A stretch of 64,000 nt of DNA from Enterococcus sp. 4G2_DIV0659 (lineage in GTDB: Bacteria; Bacillota; Bacilli; Lactobacillales; Enterococcaceae), in contig NZ_NGLE02000001.1 in the NCBI RefSeq assembly GCF_002140715.2, positions 600,001-664,000 of the forward strand, written 5' to 3'. Within the stretch, counting starts at the first letter, position 1; each line of letters opens with the position of its first letter. This document shows positions 1 to 7,719 of the stretch, piece after piece. The notes below the pieces were generated by a model that was given only the letters and a program-made list of their open reading frames with translations, was not told the origin of the DNA and did no database searches. A program made the position numbers and the translations under genes.

Positions 1-952
1 CTTCTAGTTTAATTTGATCATTTAAAGTCAAGATTAATTCATTATTTTTGAACTGAGCTCTTCCCAAAGAGATAACTGGACTAATCCCCCAATTTCGAAT
101 TTCATACTCATATAGCCATTCTCCAATTTTTGGCAATTCAAAATAATTATTTCTAGTTATAACTGTCGCAACTCTTAACACAATTCCAGCAGCCTTGACC
201 TTAATTATATTTTCTTTGATTTTTTCTGTTGTATTAGAACGTTTGGTGAACCATGTAACATAGTCATCATCTAAACTATGTAAATCTATTTGAATAGATG
301 TAGAGCTTCTATTTTTCTTCATTAATTCAATTTGGGTATCATTCAAATTTATTCCATTTGTCAAAATACAAACTGAAGAAAATTTTAGTTTATAAGCATG
401 TCTTAAAATTTCTGTAAAATCTGGATGTGTCGTACATTCTCCCCCAGTAATTTCTATACCGTTTACTCCCAAGTTTTTTAACTCATCAAGTAACGATTTT
501 ATCTGATATAGCGTTGGCATCTCTTTTTTTAATGCACCATAATTCCCGTAGCAATGAAGACATTTTATATTACATGTATTAGTAATTTCGATTGATACAA
601 TTTTCGGATACCTAGTATTTTCTTCTCGTATAAAGATATTTATTTTCTTACATATTTCTTTTTCGAGAATTTTCACGTCCATTTCAATAATGAACTTTTC
701 TAAAAATCTAGAAACAATGCCTTCTACATTTTCGATTGAATCATTGTATTTACAAGCCAACTCATTAATAAGTTCTTCTTTTGTTCTACTTCCATCTATT
801 TTACTTATGATTTCAAATCCTATAAAGTCTAAAGAACAAGTCTTATTATCTTTTGTATATACATAGTCTTCATCAAAAACAGTTAACTCTACTTTATTAT
901 TTTTTTGGACTACAAACTCTAAAATTTTATTCCAATATAAATAGTTACTCAT
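1..952 (-). CDS. PqqD-domain radical SAM RiPP maturase (partial)
   Basis: This gene runs off the left edge; 317 codons are visible from the ATG at 952, which has AGAGAGG eight bases upstream. Residues about 20-100 look like a PqqD/RRE precursor-recognition domain. A radical SAM core follows, with the CxxxCxxC cluster motif CNIKCLHC near residue 147 and an ITGGEC motif about 45 residues later. RRE-fused radical SAM enzymes install thioether or carbon-carbon crosslinks in ribosomal peptides. It lies 92 bp downstream of a Cys-rich precursor-like peptide, which is the likely substrate. The C-terminus, where a SPASM domain would be, is outside the window, so the crosslink type cannot be read from the enzyme. 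Confidence 0.88.
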   Translation of the reverse strand, partial: MSNYLYWNKILEFVVQKNNKVELTVFDEDYVYTKDNKTCSLDFIGFEIISKIDGSRTKEELINELACKYNDSIENVEGIVSRFLEKFIIEMDVKILEKEICKKINIFIREENTRYPKIVSIEITNTCNIKCLHCYGNYGALKKEMPTLYQIKSLLDELKNLGVNGIEITGGECTTHPDFTEILRHAYKLKFSSVCILTNGINLNDTQIELMKKNRSSTSIQIDLHSLDDDYVTWFTKRSNTTEKIKENIIKVKAAGIVLRVATVITRNNYFELPKIGEWLYEYEIRNWGISPVISLGRAQFKNNELILTLNDQIKLE

Positions 953-1044
953 TTTAGATTCCTCTCTATATGCAATTGTTTAAACTTGAAATAAGGTACA
1001 GCTTTCTTTATTTAGTTGATAAAAACATTAAATAAAAAGGCTAA

Positions 1045-1179
1045 TTACCACCATTTTCCATCTTTACCACTTACAACTGACAATCCAGTTCCTAACGTAA
1101 GTGATAGACCACATAATCCACAGAAAGAGCACCCAACACATTCAATAAACGATCTTGTATCCATACTTGGTTCTTGCAT
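1045..1179 (-). CDS. Cys-rich RiPP precursor peptide
   Basis: A 44-residue peptide starts at ATG 1179 behind a strong GGAGGTG ribosome site. A short N-terminus (MQEPSMDTRSFIE) is followed by CVGCSFCGLC, with Cys at 14, 17, 20 and 23, then a Gly/Leu/Ser stretch, and it ends in GKDGKWW. An in-frame TTG at 1248, itself behind GGAGG, would give a 67-residue form with a longer leader. The next gene is a PqqD-radical SAM enzyme, which is why this is called a RiPP precursor. The Cys cluster would suit a sactipeptide or ranthipeptide. Lys39 and Trp43 have the i,i+4 spacing of the streptide Lys-Trp crosslink. The product class is inference. Confidence 0.75.
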   Translation of the reverse strand: MQEPSMDTRSFIECVGCSFCGLCGLSLTLGTGLSVVSGKDGKWW

Positions 1180-1249
1180 AGTATCACCTCCATTCTTACG
1201 TAAGCTATACTGTCTTATTTCAAGCTTAAAAAATTGAATATCTTTCAAT

Positions 1250-1282
1250 TTAGCCTCCTACAAACCAAATAACATAAGTCAT
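1250..1282 (-). CDS. Ten-residue hydrophobic peptide, Rgg pheromone (SHP)-like
   Basis: A minimal reading frame encodes MTYVIWFVGG behind a near-perfect ribosome site (AAAGGAGGTG, 7 bases before ATG). No in-frame upstream start exists because a stop lies just before the ribosome site. The hydrophobic C-terminus ending VGG resembles mature streptococcal SHP pheromones such as DIIIIVGG, and the peptide is encoded divergently from an Rgg gene, as shp genes are. It lacks the usual leader and the Asp/Glu at the mature N-terminus. The codons for its final VGG also form the ribosome site for a TTG start at 1248. It could instead be only a translational coupling leader. Confidence 0.6.
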   Translation of the reverse strand: MTYVIWFVGG

Positions 1283-1339
1283 AATTGAACACCTCCTTTA
1301 CTTTATGATAATATAATAACAACCATTATTTTATTTTTT

Positions 1340-1366
1340 CAAAATGTACACTTATTTCACGTTTTG
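1340..1366. promoter_or_regulatory. Inverted repeat upstream of the peptide operon (possible Rgg site)
   Basis: CAAAATGT (1340-1347) and ACGTTTTG (1359-1366) form an inverted repeat with 7 of 8 matching positions and an 11-base spacer. It lies just upstream of an AT-rich, TATA-like promoter region (about 1294-1335) that would drive the peptide and radical SAM genes leftward. Position between rgg and its presumed target suggests a regulator-binding site; binding is inferred. Confidence 0.45.
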
Positions 1367-1397
1367 TAAAAGTATCTTTTTCTTTCATGACTGCATT

Positions 1398-1452
1398 GCT
1401 CCAATTGGAAAATGATCACTTAGTTTCAATATGTAGCTATAATTGGAGTAGC
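1398..1452 (+). promoter_or_regulatory. Promoter region of the rgg gene with inverted repeat
   Basis: A consensus TATAAT (1438-1443) lies 50 bases before the rgg start; no good -35 box is visible 17 bases upstream. GCTCCAATT (1398-1406) and AATTGGAGTAGC (1441-1452) form an inverted repeat with one bulged base that brackets the -10, so the regulator may act on its own promoter. Confidence 0.45.
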
Positions 1453-1492
1453 TTGGAATACAATAGAAAATATATAAAGGAGGTTGAAGAAA

Positions 1493-2347
1493 ATGTTTAA
1501 CTATGGAAACACATATAAATCAGTCAGAAAAGCAAAATGCATCTCTCAAAAACAAGTTTGTGGCAACCAGATTTCCAGAACAACTTTGTCAAAATTCGAA
1601 AACGGGCACTCCGACATTACTTTGTCTAATTTCATTTACCTGTTAGAAAAATTAGATCTTACCTTCGAAGAATTTTTATACTTGATGGACAATAATCATG
1701 GAGTAGATATGACTAAAGGGAATATCTTAAAAAAATTTATCGAAATTAAATCAAATCTGGAACAGGATAAAATTGAACATTTAATTATGACTTGCAACGA
1801 ATATTTAGATCAAGAATATAATTGGTATATCCATTCAATTTTAGAAGTACTAACTGTGCTACAGAAAATGCAACAAAACCCAATAGATAAAATTCCTTGT
1901 ATTGATAAAATTATTGTTTCAAGAATCTGGAATTATCTGGAAACTACTGATGAATGGTTCATTTTAGATATTTACTTGATTAATAGTATTTTATTCTACT
2001 TTTCAACTGATTCACTGATATTCATTGGCAATAACCTTTTAAAGAAAACCGAAAAATATAATCATTTCACTAATGTTAATCCTTTGGTGATATCAATATA
2101 CTTAAATTTAATTTTTTTATTGATGCAAAATAATCGCTTTGATCTTGCATTAAATTTTTGTAATTTCATAGAGAAAAAAGTTTTCGATTCAAAACGATAT
2201 GACTTTATTTCGGTACTAAACGTAAGAAAAGGTATTTGCATTCCAGAAGCGTCTAGAGTAGAATTAGGCTTACAAACAGCTTACTTATTCAGTGACCTTT
2301 TATTGCAGGAAGATTTACAAAAAGAAATTGATCAGTTCCATCGTTGA
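1493..2347 (+). CDS. Rgg/GadR/MutR-family transcriptional regulator
   Basis: The protein has 284 residues. The ATG at 1493 sits 8 bases after AAAGGAGG; a TTG at 1484 is too close to that site. Residues about 5-60 form an XRE-type helix-turn-helix (KCISQKQVCGNQISRTTLSKFENG), followed by an all-helical, repeat-like C-terminal region. That architecture and length are typical of Rgg regulators, which bind short hydrophobic peptides imported by Opp. It is divergent from the 10-residue peptide, the RiPP precursor and the radical SAM gene, an arrangement known from streptococcal rgg-shp RiPP loci. It probably controls that operon. Confidence 0.85.
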   Translation: MFNYGNTYKSVRKAKCISQKQVCGNQISRTTLSKFENGHSDITLSNFIYLLEKLDLTFEEFLYLMDNNHGVDMTKGNILKKFIEIKSNLEQDKIEHLIMTCNEYLDQEYNWYIHSILEVLTVLQKMQQNPIDKIPCIDKIIVSRIWNYLETTDEWFILDIYLINSILFYFSTDSLIFIGNNLLKKTEKYNHFTNVNPLVISIYLNLIFLLMQNNRFDLALNFCNFIEKKVFDSKRYDFISVLNVRKGICIPEASRVELGLQTAYLFSDLLLQEDLQKEIDQFHR

Positions 2348-2426
2348 TAATTATTTACGTTAGTACTTAATTTTTATTTTTTAATAGTCATTGGTTAAAA
2401 TTTATAAAAAGGAAGGAGAAGTTTAA

Positions 2427-2672
2427 ATGAAAAATTCAAATACTGAAGAAATTACTGCTGTTATTGAAGAGGTTTTTCTGGTAGCTCCTGAGGTCATGAA
2501 GATTTATAACTCTAAGTGGGCAATCGTTTCTTTTACAGTTGACGGGAAAAAATACGTCTCTGAAAACAGAATTCAAGTCCCTATGAGTTGCGATGTTGGA
2601 AGTACGATCAAAATTAAATACGATAGTGATCATCCAACAAAGGTTTGGAACAAATCTATTTTTAAGTTTTAA
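2427..2672 (+). CDS. Small DUF3592-like protein
   Basis: An 81-residue soluble protein behind GGAAGGAG. The pattern SFTVDGKKYVSENRI, then VGSTIKIKYDSDHPTKVW, resembles the DUF3592 beta-barrel core (a VxFxVDGKxY segment, then VGxxVxVxYDPxNP). DUF3592 proteins usually carry membrane helices; none is seen here. It lies 79 bp after rgg, is probably co-transcribed with it and is followed by a terminator. It could be an accessory or immunity protein of the peptide locus, but nothing in the sequence proves this. Confidence 0.6.
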   Translation: MKNSNTEEITAVIEEVFLVAPEVMKIYNSKWAIVSFTVDGKKYVSENRIQVPMSCDVGSTIKIKYDSDHPTKVWNKSIFKF

Positions 2673-2734
2673 GAATAGAAACTATTTTTGTTTTTGTGAA
2701 AAAAAACACAATGATATTTACTTACCTTAAACAA

Positions 2735-2767
2735 AAACCTGTTGTTATTCTTCTCAACAGGTTTTTT
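2735..2767 (+). terminator. Rho-independent terminator of the rgg unit
   Basis: AAACCTGTTG pairs with CAACAGGTTT across a 10-base loop and runs into a T tract. It closes the rgg-DUF3592 transcript. Confidence 0.85.
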
Positions 2768-2934
2768 CATTTACTATGATTTCAAATTTTTACCGTATTC
2801 TTGTTTAGTAGATAGAAAAAGGAATGAATATTTTGCCACTCTAATTGAACCTTAAAACTTTTTTTTGTTATTTTTCCTTATATATAAGAGAGCTGTTTTT
2901 GGTGTTATTTAATGGGTGGAAATGCCGAATGGCG

Positions 2935-2963
2935 TTGCGGTTGGTGGTGTCTTTCTGTATAAT
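2935..2963 (+). promoter_or_regulatory. Putative promoter upstream of RNA element copy A
   Basis: TTGCGG (2935-2940) and TATAAT (2958-2963) are 17 bases apart, about 50 bases upstream of the first structured repeat. No protein-coding frame follows for over 800 bp, so it may drive a noncoding RNA. Confidence 0.45.
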
Positions 2964-3010
2964 AATTGGTGTGGGATAGAAATTATAATCGTTTTGTGAT
3001 TCGACATAAA

Positions 3011-3140
3011 TAAATAAAAATTGGCACTTCAATCGTTCGGCGGCAACCTTACGATCGAAGCCTTGTTGAGACGCCCAAAGCTGTCCAAACAAGTTGCCAA
3101 TAGCGCTAGCAACATGTACTAGCTTCTTTATTGTACCTAA
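3011..3140 (+). ncRNA. Structured RNA element, copy A
   Basis: This is the first of two diverged tandem copies of a unit of about 130 bases. A stem forms from CTTCAATCGT and ACGATCGAAG, closing a loop with the conserved GGCGGCAACC. The loop GGCAAC (3042-3047) can pair with a downstream GTTGCC (3093-3098) to make a pseudoknot. A GCTAG/CTAGC hairpin followed by TTCTTTATTG ends the unit and may act as a weak terminator. Stem bases differ from copy B but pairing is kept. I do not recognise the family. Confidence 0.55.
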
Positions 3141-3220
3141 AATAGGGTGAGATTTCTAGAAAATCTTTGCTTTTTTCGGTGACGATGGGTTGTTGTGTAT
3201 GTGGGATTAGACTATTGTCG

Positions 3221-3253
3221 ACGGTATTGGGCATCTGCTCAATGCCGTTTTTT
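3221..3253 (+). terminator. Terminator hairpin between the two RNA copies
   Basis: ACGGTATTGGG pairs (with two G-T pairs) with CTCAATGCCGT around a 6-base loop and is followed by a run of T. It separates the two structured RNA copies. Confidence 0.7.
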
Positions 3254-3311
3254 CTATCCTATAACTATTTTTGAAAGGAGGACTATTTTAAGAATCGATG
3301 AAAAACTGGAT

Positions 3312-3438
3312 AAAATAAAAAGGCACTTCACCATTTGGCGGCAACCGAATGATGAAGCCTTGAATAGACACCCAAAGCATGTCTACACAAGTTGCCAATT
3401 TGCTAGCACCGAAGCACTAGCTTCTTTATTGTACCTAA
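3312..3438 (+). ncRNA. Structured RNA element, copy B
   Basis: This second copy lies about 300 bases after copy A. Conserved blocks in order are GGCACTTC, GGCGGCAACC, GAAGCCTTG, CCCAAAGC, ACAAGTTGCCAAT, GCTAGC and CTAGCTTCTTTATTGTACC. The stem is CTTCACCATT with AATGATGAAG, different in sequence from copy A but still paired, which suggests selection on structure. The pseudoknot partners GGCAAC (3340-3345) and GTTGCC (3391-3396) are retained. Its function is unknown. Confidence 0.55.
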
Positions 3439-3846
3439 TTTTCTTTTGAAATTCTAGTTGGTTTTAGGATTTTTTGAGAATCTTGGTTTGGTTTAATGAA
3501 GAATCATAGGATTTGGTTTGGCTGATTGATAGCGGTATTGGGTTTGGGATGATTAAAAGTCGTTAAGGTTTGAGTAACTGGACTAAAAAGGAATCAATAC
3601 ATTTTTCGTATTGAAGCATTTTTAGGAGTAGTTGAACATTTGACTTTTTCTCACTGATTACTTCGATATCGTTTTTTGTTTTATCTAAAAGAAGGTTATG
3701 CAAACTTGGTCAGCCGTTATGAGAGGCTGTTTGTATGGCTGGATAATAGGCTGCCTAAGTCAATTTTTAGTATATATGAATAAAAATAAGATGGGAAAAA
3801 GTCAGGTTTTGGCTTTTTCTCGATCGTTTAAAGGGAGATTAGGAGA
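3439..3846. other. Intergenic region after the RNA repeats
   Basis: No gene is seen. Segments such as GGTATTGGG recur here in a weaker copy of the sequence following copy A, so the duplicated block may be longer than the RNA itself. GAAAAAGTCAGGTTTTGGCTTTTTC (split: GAAAAAG and CTTTTTC at 3795-3819) forms a hairpin just before the next gene. Confidence 0.4.
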
Positions 3847-4152
3847 ATGGAAAAACAAGGACAGAATGTAAAGGCAATTACGTATCAGGATATTATTGAG
3901 TTGAGAGATTTAATGGAAAAGATGGCTTCTTGGCAGGAGCCTTTGGCGATTTTGGATCATTTTTTTGAGTTTCGGACTGGATCTATTAATAAGAAGCGGA
4001 TTGTGAAGGAGTATTATGCACGGGCGCAGATGTTTCATGCGTTTTATGAGGATTATAATCGGTTGGTTGAGATTGGGGATGAATTGGCAATGGAGATGGT
4101 TCGGGCTGAGAAGGTTCATACTAAATATGAAAATAAAAATGATTTGGATTGA
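3847..4152 (+). CDS. Hypothetical helical protein
   Basis: A 101-residue, highly charged, predicted all-helical protein starting at ATG 3847 behind a GGGAG/AGGAG purine-rich site. No signal peptide, membrane segment or known motif is visible. A Trp-Gln-Glu-Pro turn lies near residue 35 and aromatic residues cluster in the middle (YYARAQMFHAFYEDY). It stands alone and converges with the helicase gene across a shared hairpin. I do not recognise the family. Confidence 0.65.
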   Translation: MEKQGQNVKAITYQDIIELRDLMEKMASWQEPLAILDHFFEFRTGSINKKRIVKEYYARAQMFHAFYEDYNRLVEIGDELAMEMVRAEKVHTKYENKNDLD

Positions 4153-4169
4153 TTTTGCGTATATTATAA

Positions 4170-4195
4170 AGAGGATGGAAAATGATCCATCCTCT
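4170..4195. terminator. Bidirectional terminator hairpin
   Basis: AGAGGATGGA and TCCATCCTCT form a perfect 10-bp stem with a 6-base loop between convergent genes. On the minus strand it is followed by TTTATAAT. Confidence 0.7.
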
Positions 4196-4201
4196 GGAAG
4201 T

Positions 4202-7108
4202 CTATTTCTGCTTTATAAAATCATACGTTTCTAATGGAACAGCTTTTTCTAAAGTCATTTCCATACTTACGATATTTGTGTCCTTGCCATTCTTATCTTG
4301 TTTGATTAATTCTTTTGCAGTTTCAAGTTTTGGATAAGCTCTTCCTAGATATATAAATTCAGGATCTCCACCAGATTCTTTTTGAACAAACACATGAATA
4401 GCCAAATTTGATTCTTTATAGCTCATAATTTCTTTTACTTCTTTACTTGAGAACGTCAATTTGGGACGTGTATACCATAATAGTGTATGCTGATCGATTA
4501 ATTCATCTTCATATTTTACATCGTTTGAGATGGTATCGTCTTTGTGATAATTCACAAAAATTGGGCATGTATTATATTTGATACGATAGCCGTACATTGT
4601 TCCAGTTTCATTCTTTTCCCAGTCCAATAAACGGCAAGCATCTTTACGTCCATAAACTTCATTATAAGTTAATCGTTCGCTTAACACATAACGTTTACTA
4701 CGCTCAAAAGAGGTTCTTATGATATCTTCTACACAGTTGGCAAACCATTGATTGTTCTGAAGATTCTCCTGAAATGATTTTTCTAAAGAAAATGTATCAT
4801 TAGAACAAACTGCAATTGGACTATCTCCGTATTTTTCTCTTTCATTTTGAGTAAAGAAATCCAATGATAGAATGCGTTCCACTGATTTCAGTGTTTGTTT
4901 ATCACAAGGATAATTTTTGCTTTTTAAATACGATTGATACGCTTCAGTTGTTATTGTTCCTTTTTCAATCAGTATTTCCAATAGCAATAGTTCATGATTT
5001 CTTTTGCCATTTAAAAGTTCGTTTGATAAAAAAGTTAAAGCCTTTGTTTCTCTATTATTTAACACCGGTGTTTCTTCTTTTAACCAGTTTAAAAATGCAG
5101 GATAATTCTCTTTATATTTCGTAATAATCACTGGATCGACTGATTGTTGTTCAATAAAATCAATTAGTTTTGGTATGCGACCTAATCGATTTTTTAAATT
5201 TTGATAGGCTTCTCGATAATTTTTAGCATTGTTAAATGTAGATGATTCAATCGATTGGAAAATTCGATTTTTGGTAATTTCGTCAAACATAATTGTCGAC
5301 ATTCCTTGAAGATATTTTGTTGCCATGGTTTTTTTTCGTAAATTATTTTTATTTAGAGAACTGTCTTCTGTTAAGGCTATTGGAATTAAATAATTATTGT
5401 CATAGTTGCCAATAAAATCGATAATTGTTACAAAGTCTTTATTTCTAGCTTTTCTTAATCCACGACCTAATTGTTGGGTAAAAATTATGCTGGACTCTGT
5501 TTTTCGTAGCATTACGACTTGATTCACCGTTGGAATATCAATTCCTTCATTGAAAATATCAACGGTAATAATGTAATCAAGTTTGCCCGCTTCTAATTGT
5601 GCAATTACTCGATCACGTTCATCAATCTTATGGTCTCCAGTTAACGCTTTAGTGTGGAATCCACGATTATTAAATATTTGTTCTAGTTCACGTGCTTCTT
5701 TTTTCGTTCCACAAAAGATAAGTCCATGAACTTTATCACCACAATGTCCGTAATAATCGATTTTTTCTATTATATAATCGATTCGTTTGTCACTAACTAG
5801 TTGATTAAAAGATGAATTGTCATCAATTGTTCGTCCATCAATTTGTATATCAGTAATACCAAAATAATGAAACGGACAAAGCATATTTTCTTCTAAAGCT
5901 TCTTGTAATCGAATTTCATACGCTACGTTATAATCAAACATTTCATAGATATTATATCCATCCGTTCTTTCTGGTGTTGCTGTCATTCCAAGAAGAAAGT
6001 CTGGTTCAAAATAATCGATTACTTTCTGGTACGTTTTTGCTCCAGCATGATGGACTTCGTCGATTAGAATATAATCGAATGTATCTTTAGCAAATTTTGG
6101 TAGAGTTTCATCTTTTGATAATGTTTGAATTGTCGCGAATACATATTTTTCGTTGGTAACTTTACTGTTACCTGATAAGATACCGAATTTCTTTTCATCT
6201 TCTTCTAGTATTTTGATGAACTGATCTTTCGCTTTTTTTAAGATTTGTTCCTGATGAACAATAAAAAGAAATTTCTTTGGTTGGTATACTTTAACATCAA
6301 ACGCTGATAAATACGTTTTCCCTGTTCCTGTTGCAGAAATGACTATTGCTTTTTGCTCTCCTTCATCGCGCTTTTTTTGAATTTTTTCCAATGCTCTTTT
6401 TTGCATATCATTAGGAGAAATTGTTTCAATACCATACTCCGTTTCATCTATTTTGAAGTCCAAGTCTATTTTAGTAGATGGCTCTTCCATAGTATCCACT
6501 TTTTGTACATTTAAAATTGGTTTGTAACCCATTTGATATTTTGTAATCCAAGCATCAGATAATGGTTGGGAAATTTCCCACATATGCTCAAAATTTAGGT
6601 TCATTGCTTGGACTAAATCACCATTTAAAAGTGAGTTTAGCTTTAAGTTCCATTCACAATTTACTTTCAATGCTTTGATTGTTAAATTTGAACTACCTAA
6701 AATCATCGTTTCGTAATCGTCATGCTTAAATGAATAGCCTTTTGCATGAAAGCCATCGATTTCAGCAATTCTTACATCTACATTTTTCAGCTTTAGAAGT
6801 TCTTTGAAGACTTTTGGTGAATTGAAATATAGATAATTTGAGGTAACTATTCTTCCTCTTATATTTTTCTTCGCCAAATCAGAAAGTACCGTTTTAATTG
6901 CTAGCAAACCACTTTCGGTTATAAACGCCACAGCAAAGAAAAACTCCTTACACGTTGCTAGTTCATCTACTAAATCATTTAGAACCATTTTCCCCATTTC
7001 ATCTTGGTTGACTAAAAGTTTTGCTTTGTATAACTCATTCGTCTCTTTCGATTGATCAATAAAGCTATGCTCAAGTGCTGATTTAAAATTCTCTAAAAGA
7101 GGATTCAT
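4202..7108 (-). CDS. PLD-domain superfamily II helicase with DUF3427
   Basis: The protein has 968 residues. Residues 40-180 form a phospholipase-D-like nuclease domain with one HxK motif (H121, K123) and a downstream GSSNLT. The helicase core has Walker A ATGTGKT (259-265), DEVHH (350-354), a TATPER motif near 376-381 and motif VI QQLGRGLRK (545-553). The C-terminal third matches the DUF3427 region usual in such proteins. Its start lies 3 bp after the stop of a Nudix gene, so the two form an operon. Proteins of this architecture are annotated as helicases and occur in accessory and defence contexts. A role in DNA repair or phage defence is plausible but not shown. Confidence 0.85.
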   Translation of the reverse strand: MNPLLENFKSALEHSFIDQSKETNELYKAKLLVNQDEMGKMVLNDLVDELATCKEFFFAVAFITESGLLAIKTVLSDLAKKNIRGRIVTSNYLYFNSPKVFKELLKLKNVDVRIAEIDGFHAKGYSFKHDDYETMILGSSNLTIKALKVNCEWNLKLNSLLNGDLVQAMNLNFEHMWEISQPLSDAWITKYQMGYKPILNVQKVDTMEEPSTKIDLDFKIDETEYGIETISPNDMQKRALEKIQKKRDEGEQKAIVISATGTGKTYLSAFDVKVYQPKKFLFIVHQEQILKKAKDQFIKILEEDEKKFGILSGNSKVTNEKYVFATIQTLSKDETLPKFAKDTFDYILIDEVHHAGAKTYQKVIDYFEPDFLLGMTATPERTDGYNIYEMFDYNVAYEIRLQEALEENMLCPFHYFGITDIQIDGRTIDDNSSFNQLVSDKRIDYIIEKIDYYGHCGDKVHGLIFCGTKKEARELEQIFNNRGFHTKALTGDHKIDERDRVIAQLEAGKLDYIITVDIFNEGIDIPTVNQVVMLRKTESSIIFTQQLGRGLRKARNKDFVTIIDFIGNYDNNYLIPIALTEDSSLNKNNLRKKTMATKYLQGMSTIMFDEITKNRIFQSIESSTFNNAKNYREAYQNLKNRLGRIPKLIDFIEQQSVDPVIITKYKENYPAFLNWLKEETPVLNNRETKALTFLSNELLNGKRNHELLLLEILIEKGTITTEAYQSYLKSKNYPCDKQTLKSVERILSLDFFTQNEREKYGDSPIAVCSNDTFSLEKSFQENLQNNQWFANCVEDIIRTSFERSKRYVLSERLTYNEVYGRKDACRLLDWEKNETGTMYGYRIKYNTCPIFVNYHKDDTISNDVKYEDELIDQHTLLWYTRPKLTFSSKEVKEIMSYKESNLAIHVFVQKESGGDPEFIYLGRAYPKLETAKELIKQDKNGKDTNIVSMEMTLEKAVPLETYDFIKQK

Positions 7109-7110
7109 TT

Positions 7111-7503
7111 TTAAACTCCTTTTACTAAAGCGTCAATTGTTGGAATATCTGCTGGCGCCCATTCTAAAGAAGTTAAGTCAGAAATTGGTAGCCATTGAAT
7201 ACTTTCATGTTCTGTTAGCTTAGGTTCACCGGCTATCAACTCACAGAAGAATGTTGTGAGTTCGACGATGCCAAAATCGTATTCGTAACTTGTCGTGATG
7301 ATTTTATTTTTAATTGAGACTTCACATAGAAGCTCTTCTTTGATTTCACGTTCTAACGCTTGTTGAGGCGTTTCTCCTTGCTCAATTTTTCCTCCTGGAA
7401 ACTCCCATAAACCTGCTAGGGATTTATCTTGACCTCTTTGGGCACAAAGTATTTTTCCGTTTTTCTCTATTACTGCTCCGACTACTTTTATTTGTTTTTT
7501 CAT
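7111..7503 (-). CDS. MutT-like Nudix hydrolase
   Basis: The 130-residue protein has a complete Nudix box (GGKIEQGETPQQALEREIKE, then EL). The preceding QRGQDKSLAGLWEFPGGK is typical of MutT and related (deoxy)nucleoside triphosphate pyrophosphohydrolases, which remove oxidised or modified nucleotides. It is the first gene of a two-gene unit with the PLD-helicase, suggesting linked roles in nucleic-acid quality control or defence. The substrate cannot be told from sequence alone. Confidence 0.9.
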   Translation of the reverse strand: MKKQIKVVGAVIEKNGKILCAQRGQDKSLAGLWEFPGGKIEQGETPQQALEREIKEELLCEVSIKNKIITTSYEYDFGIVELTTFFCELIAGEPKLTEHESIQWLPISDLTSLEWAPADIPTIDALVKGV

Positions 7504-7612
7504 GATATCAACCTTTACCGATTATTTATGAATTCATTATACATGAAAACCATCATTAAAGTATTCTATCCTGCTATTTAAATAAAGCTATGAATCAGAT
7601 TACCTTTCCAAT

Positions 7613-7672
7613 AACTAAAAAATTATCGTACAAAAAAACTTAGGTAGTACTGTCAATCACTCTGTAAATATT
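7613..7672 (+). repeat. Left arm of an inverted repeat flanking a small gene
   Basis: The segment with ATTATCGTACAAAAAAAC then TTAGGTAGTACTGTCAAT is matched in inverted orientation at 7930-7986, with only a few differences over more than 40 bases. The two arms enclose the 55-residue gene at 7720-7887. Confidence 0.65.
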
Positions 7673-7719
7673 AAGCTAGCAAATTACATTATTTTTCTTT
7701 AGAAAGTAATTATTTAAGC

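Noticed and set aside
1016..1237. Plus-strand open frame opposite the RiPP precursor
   Set aside because: No ribosome site, Pro/His-rich composition, and it is antisense to a better supported peptide gene.
2868..3449. Open frames across the tandem RNA repeats
   Set aside because: They lie on both strands over a structured repeat, have no ribosome sites and are not conserved between the two copies.
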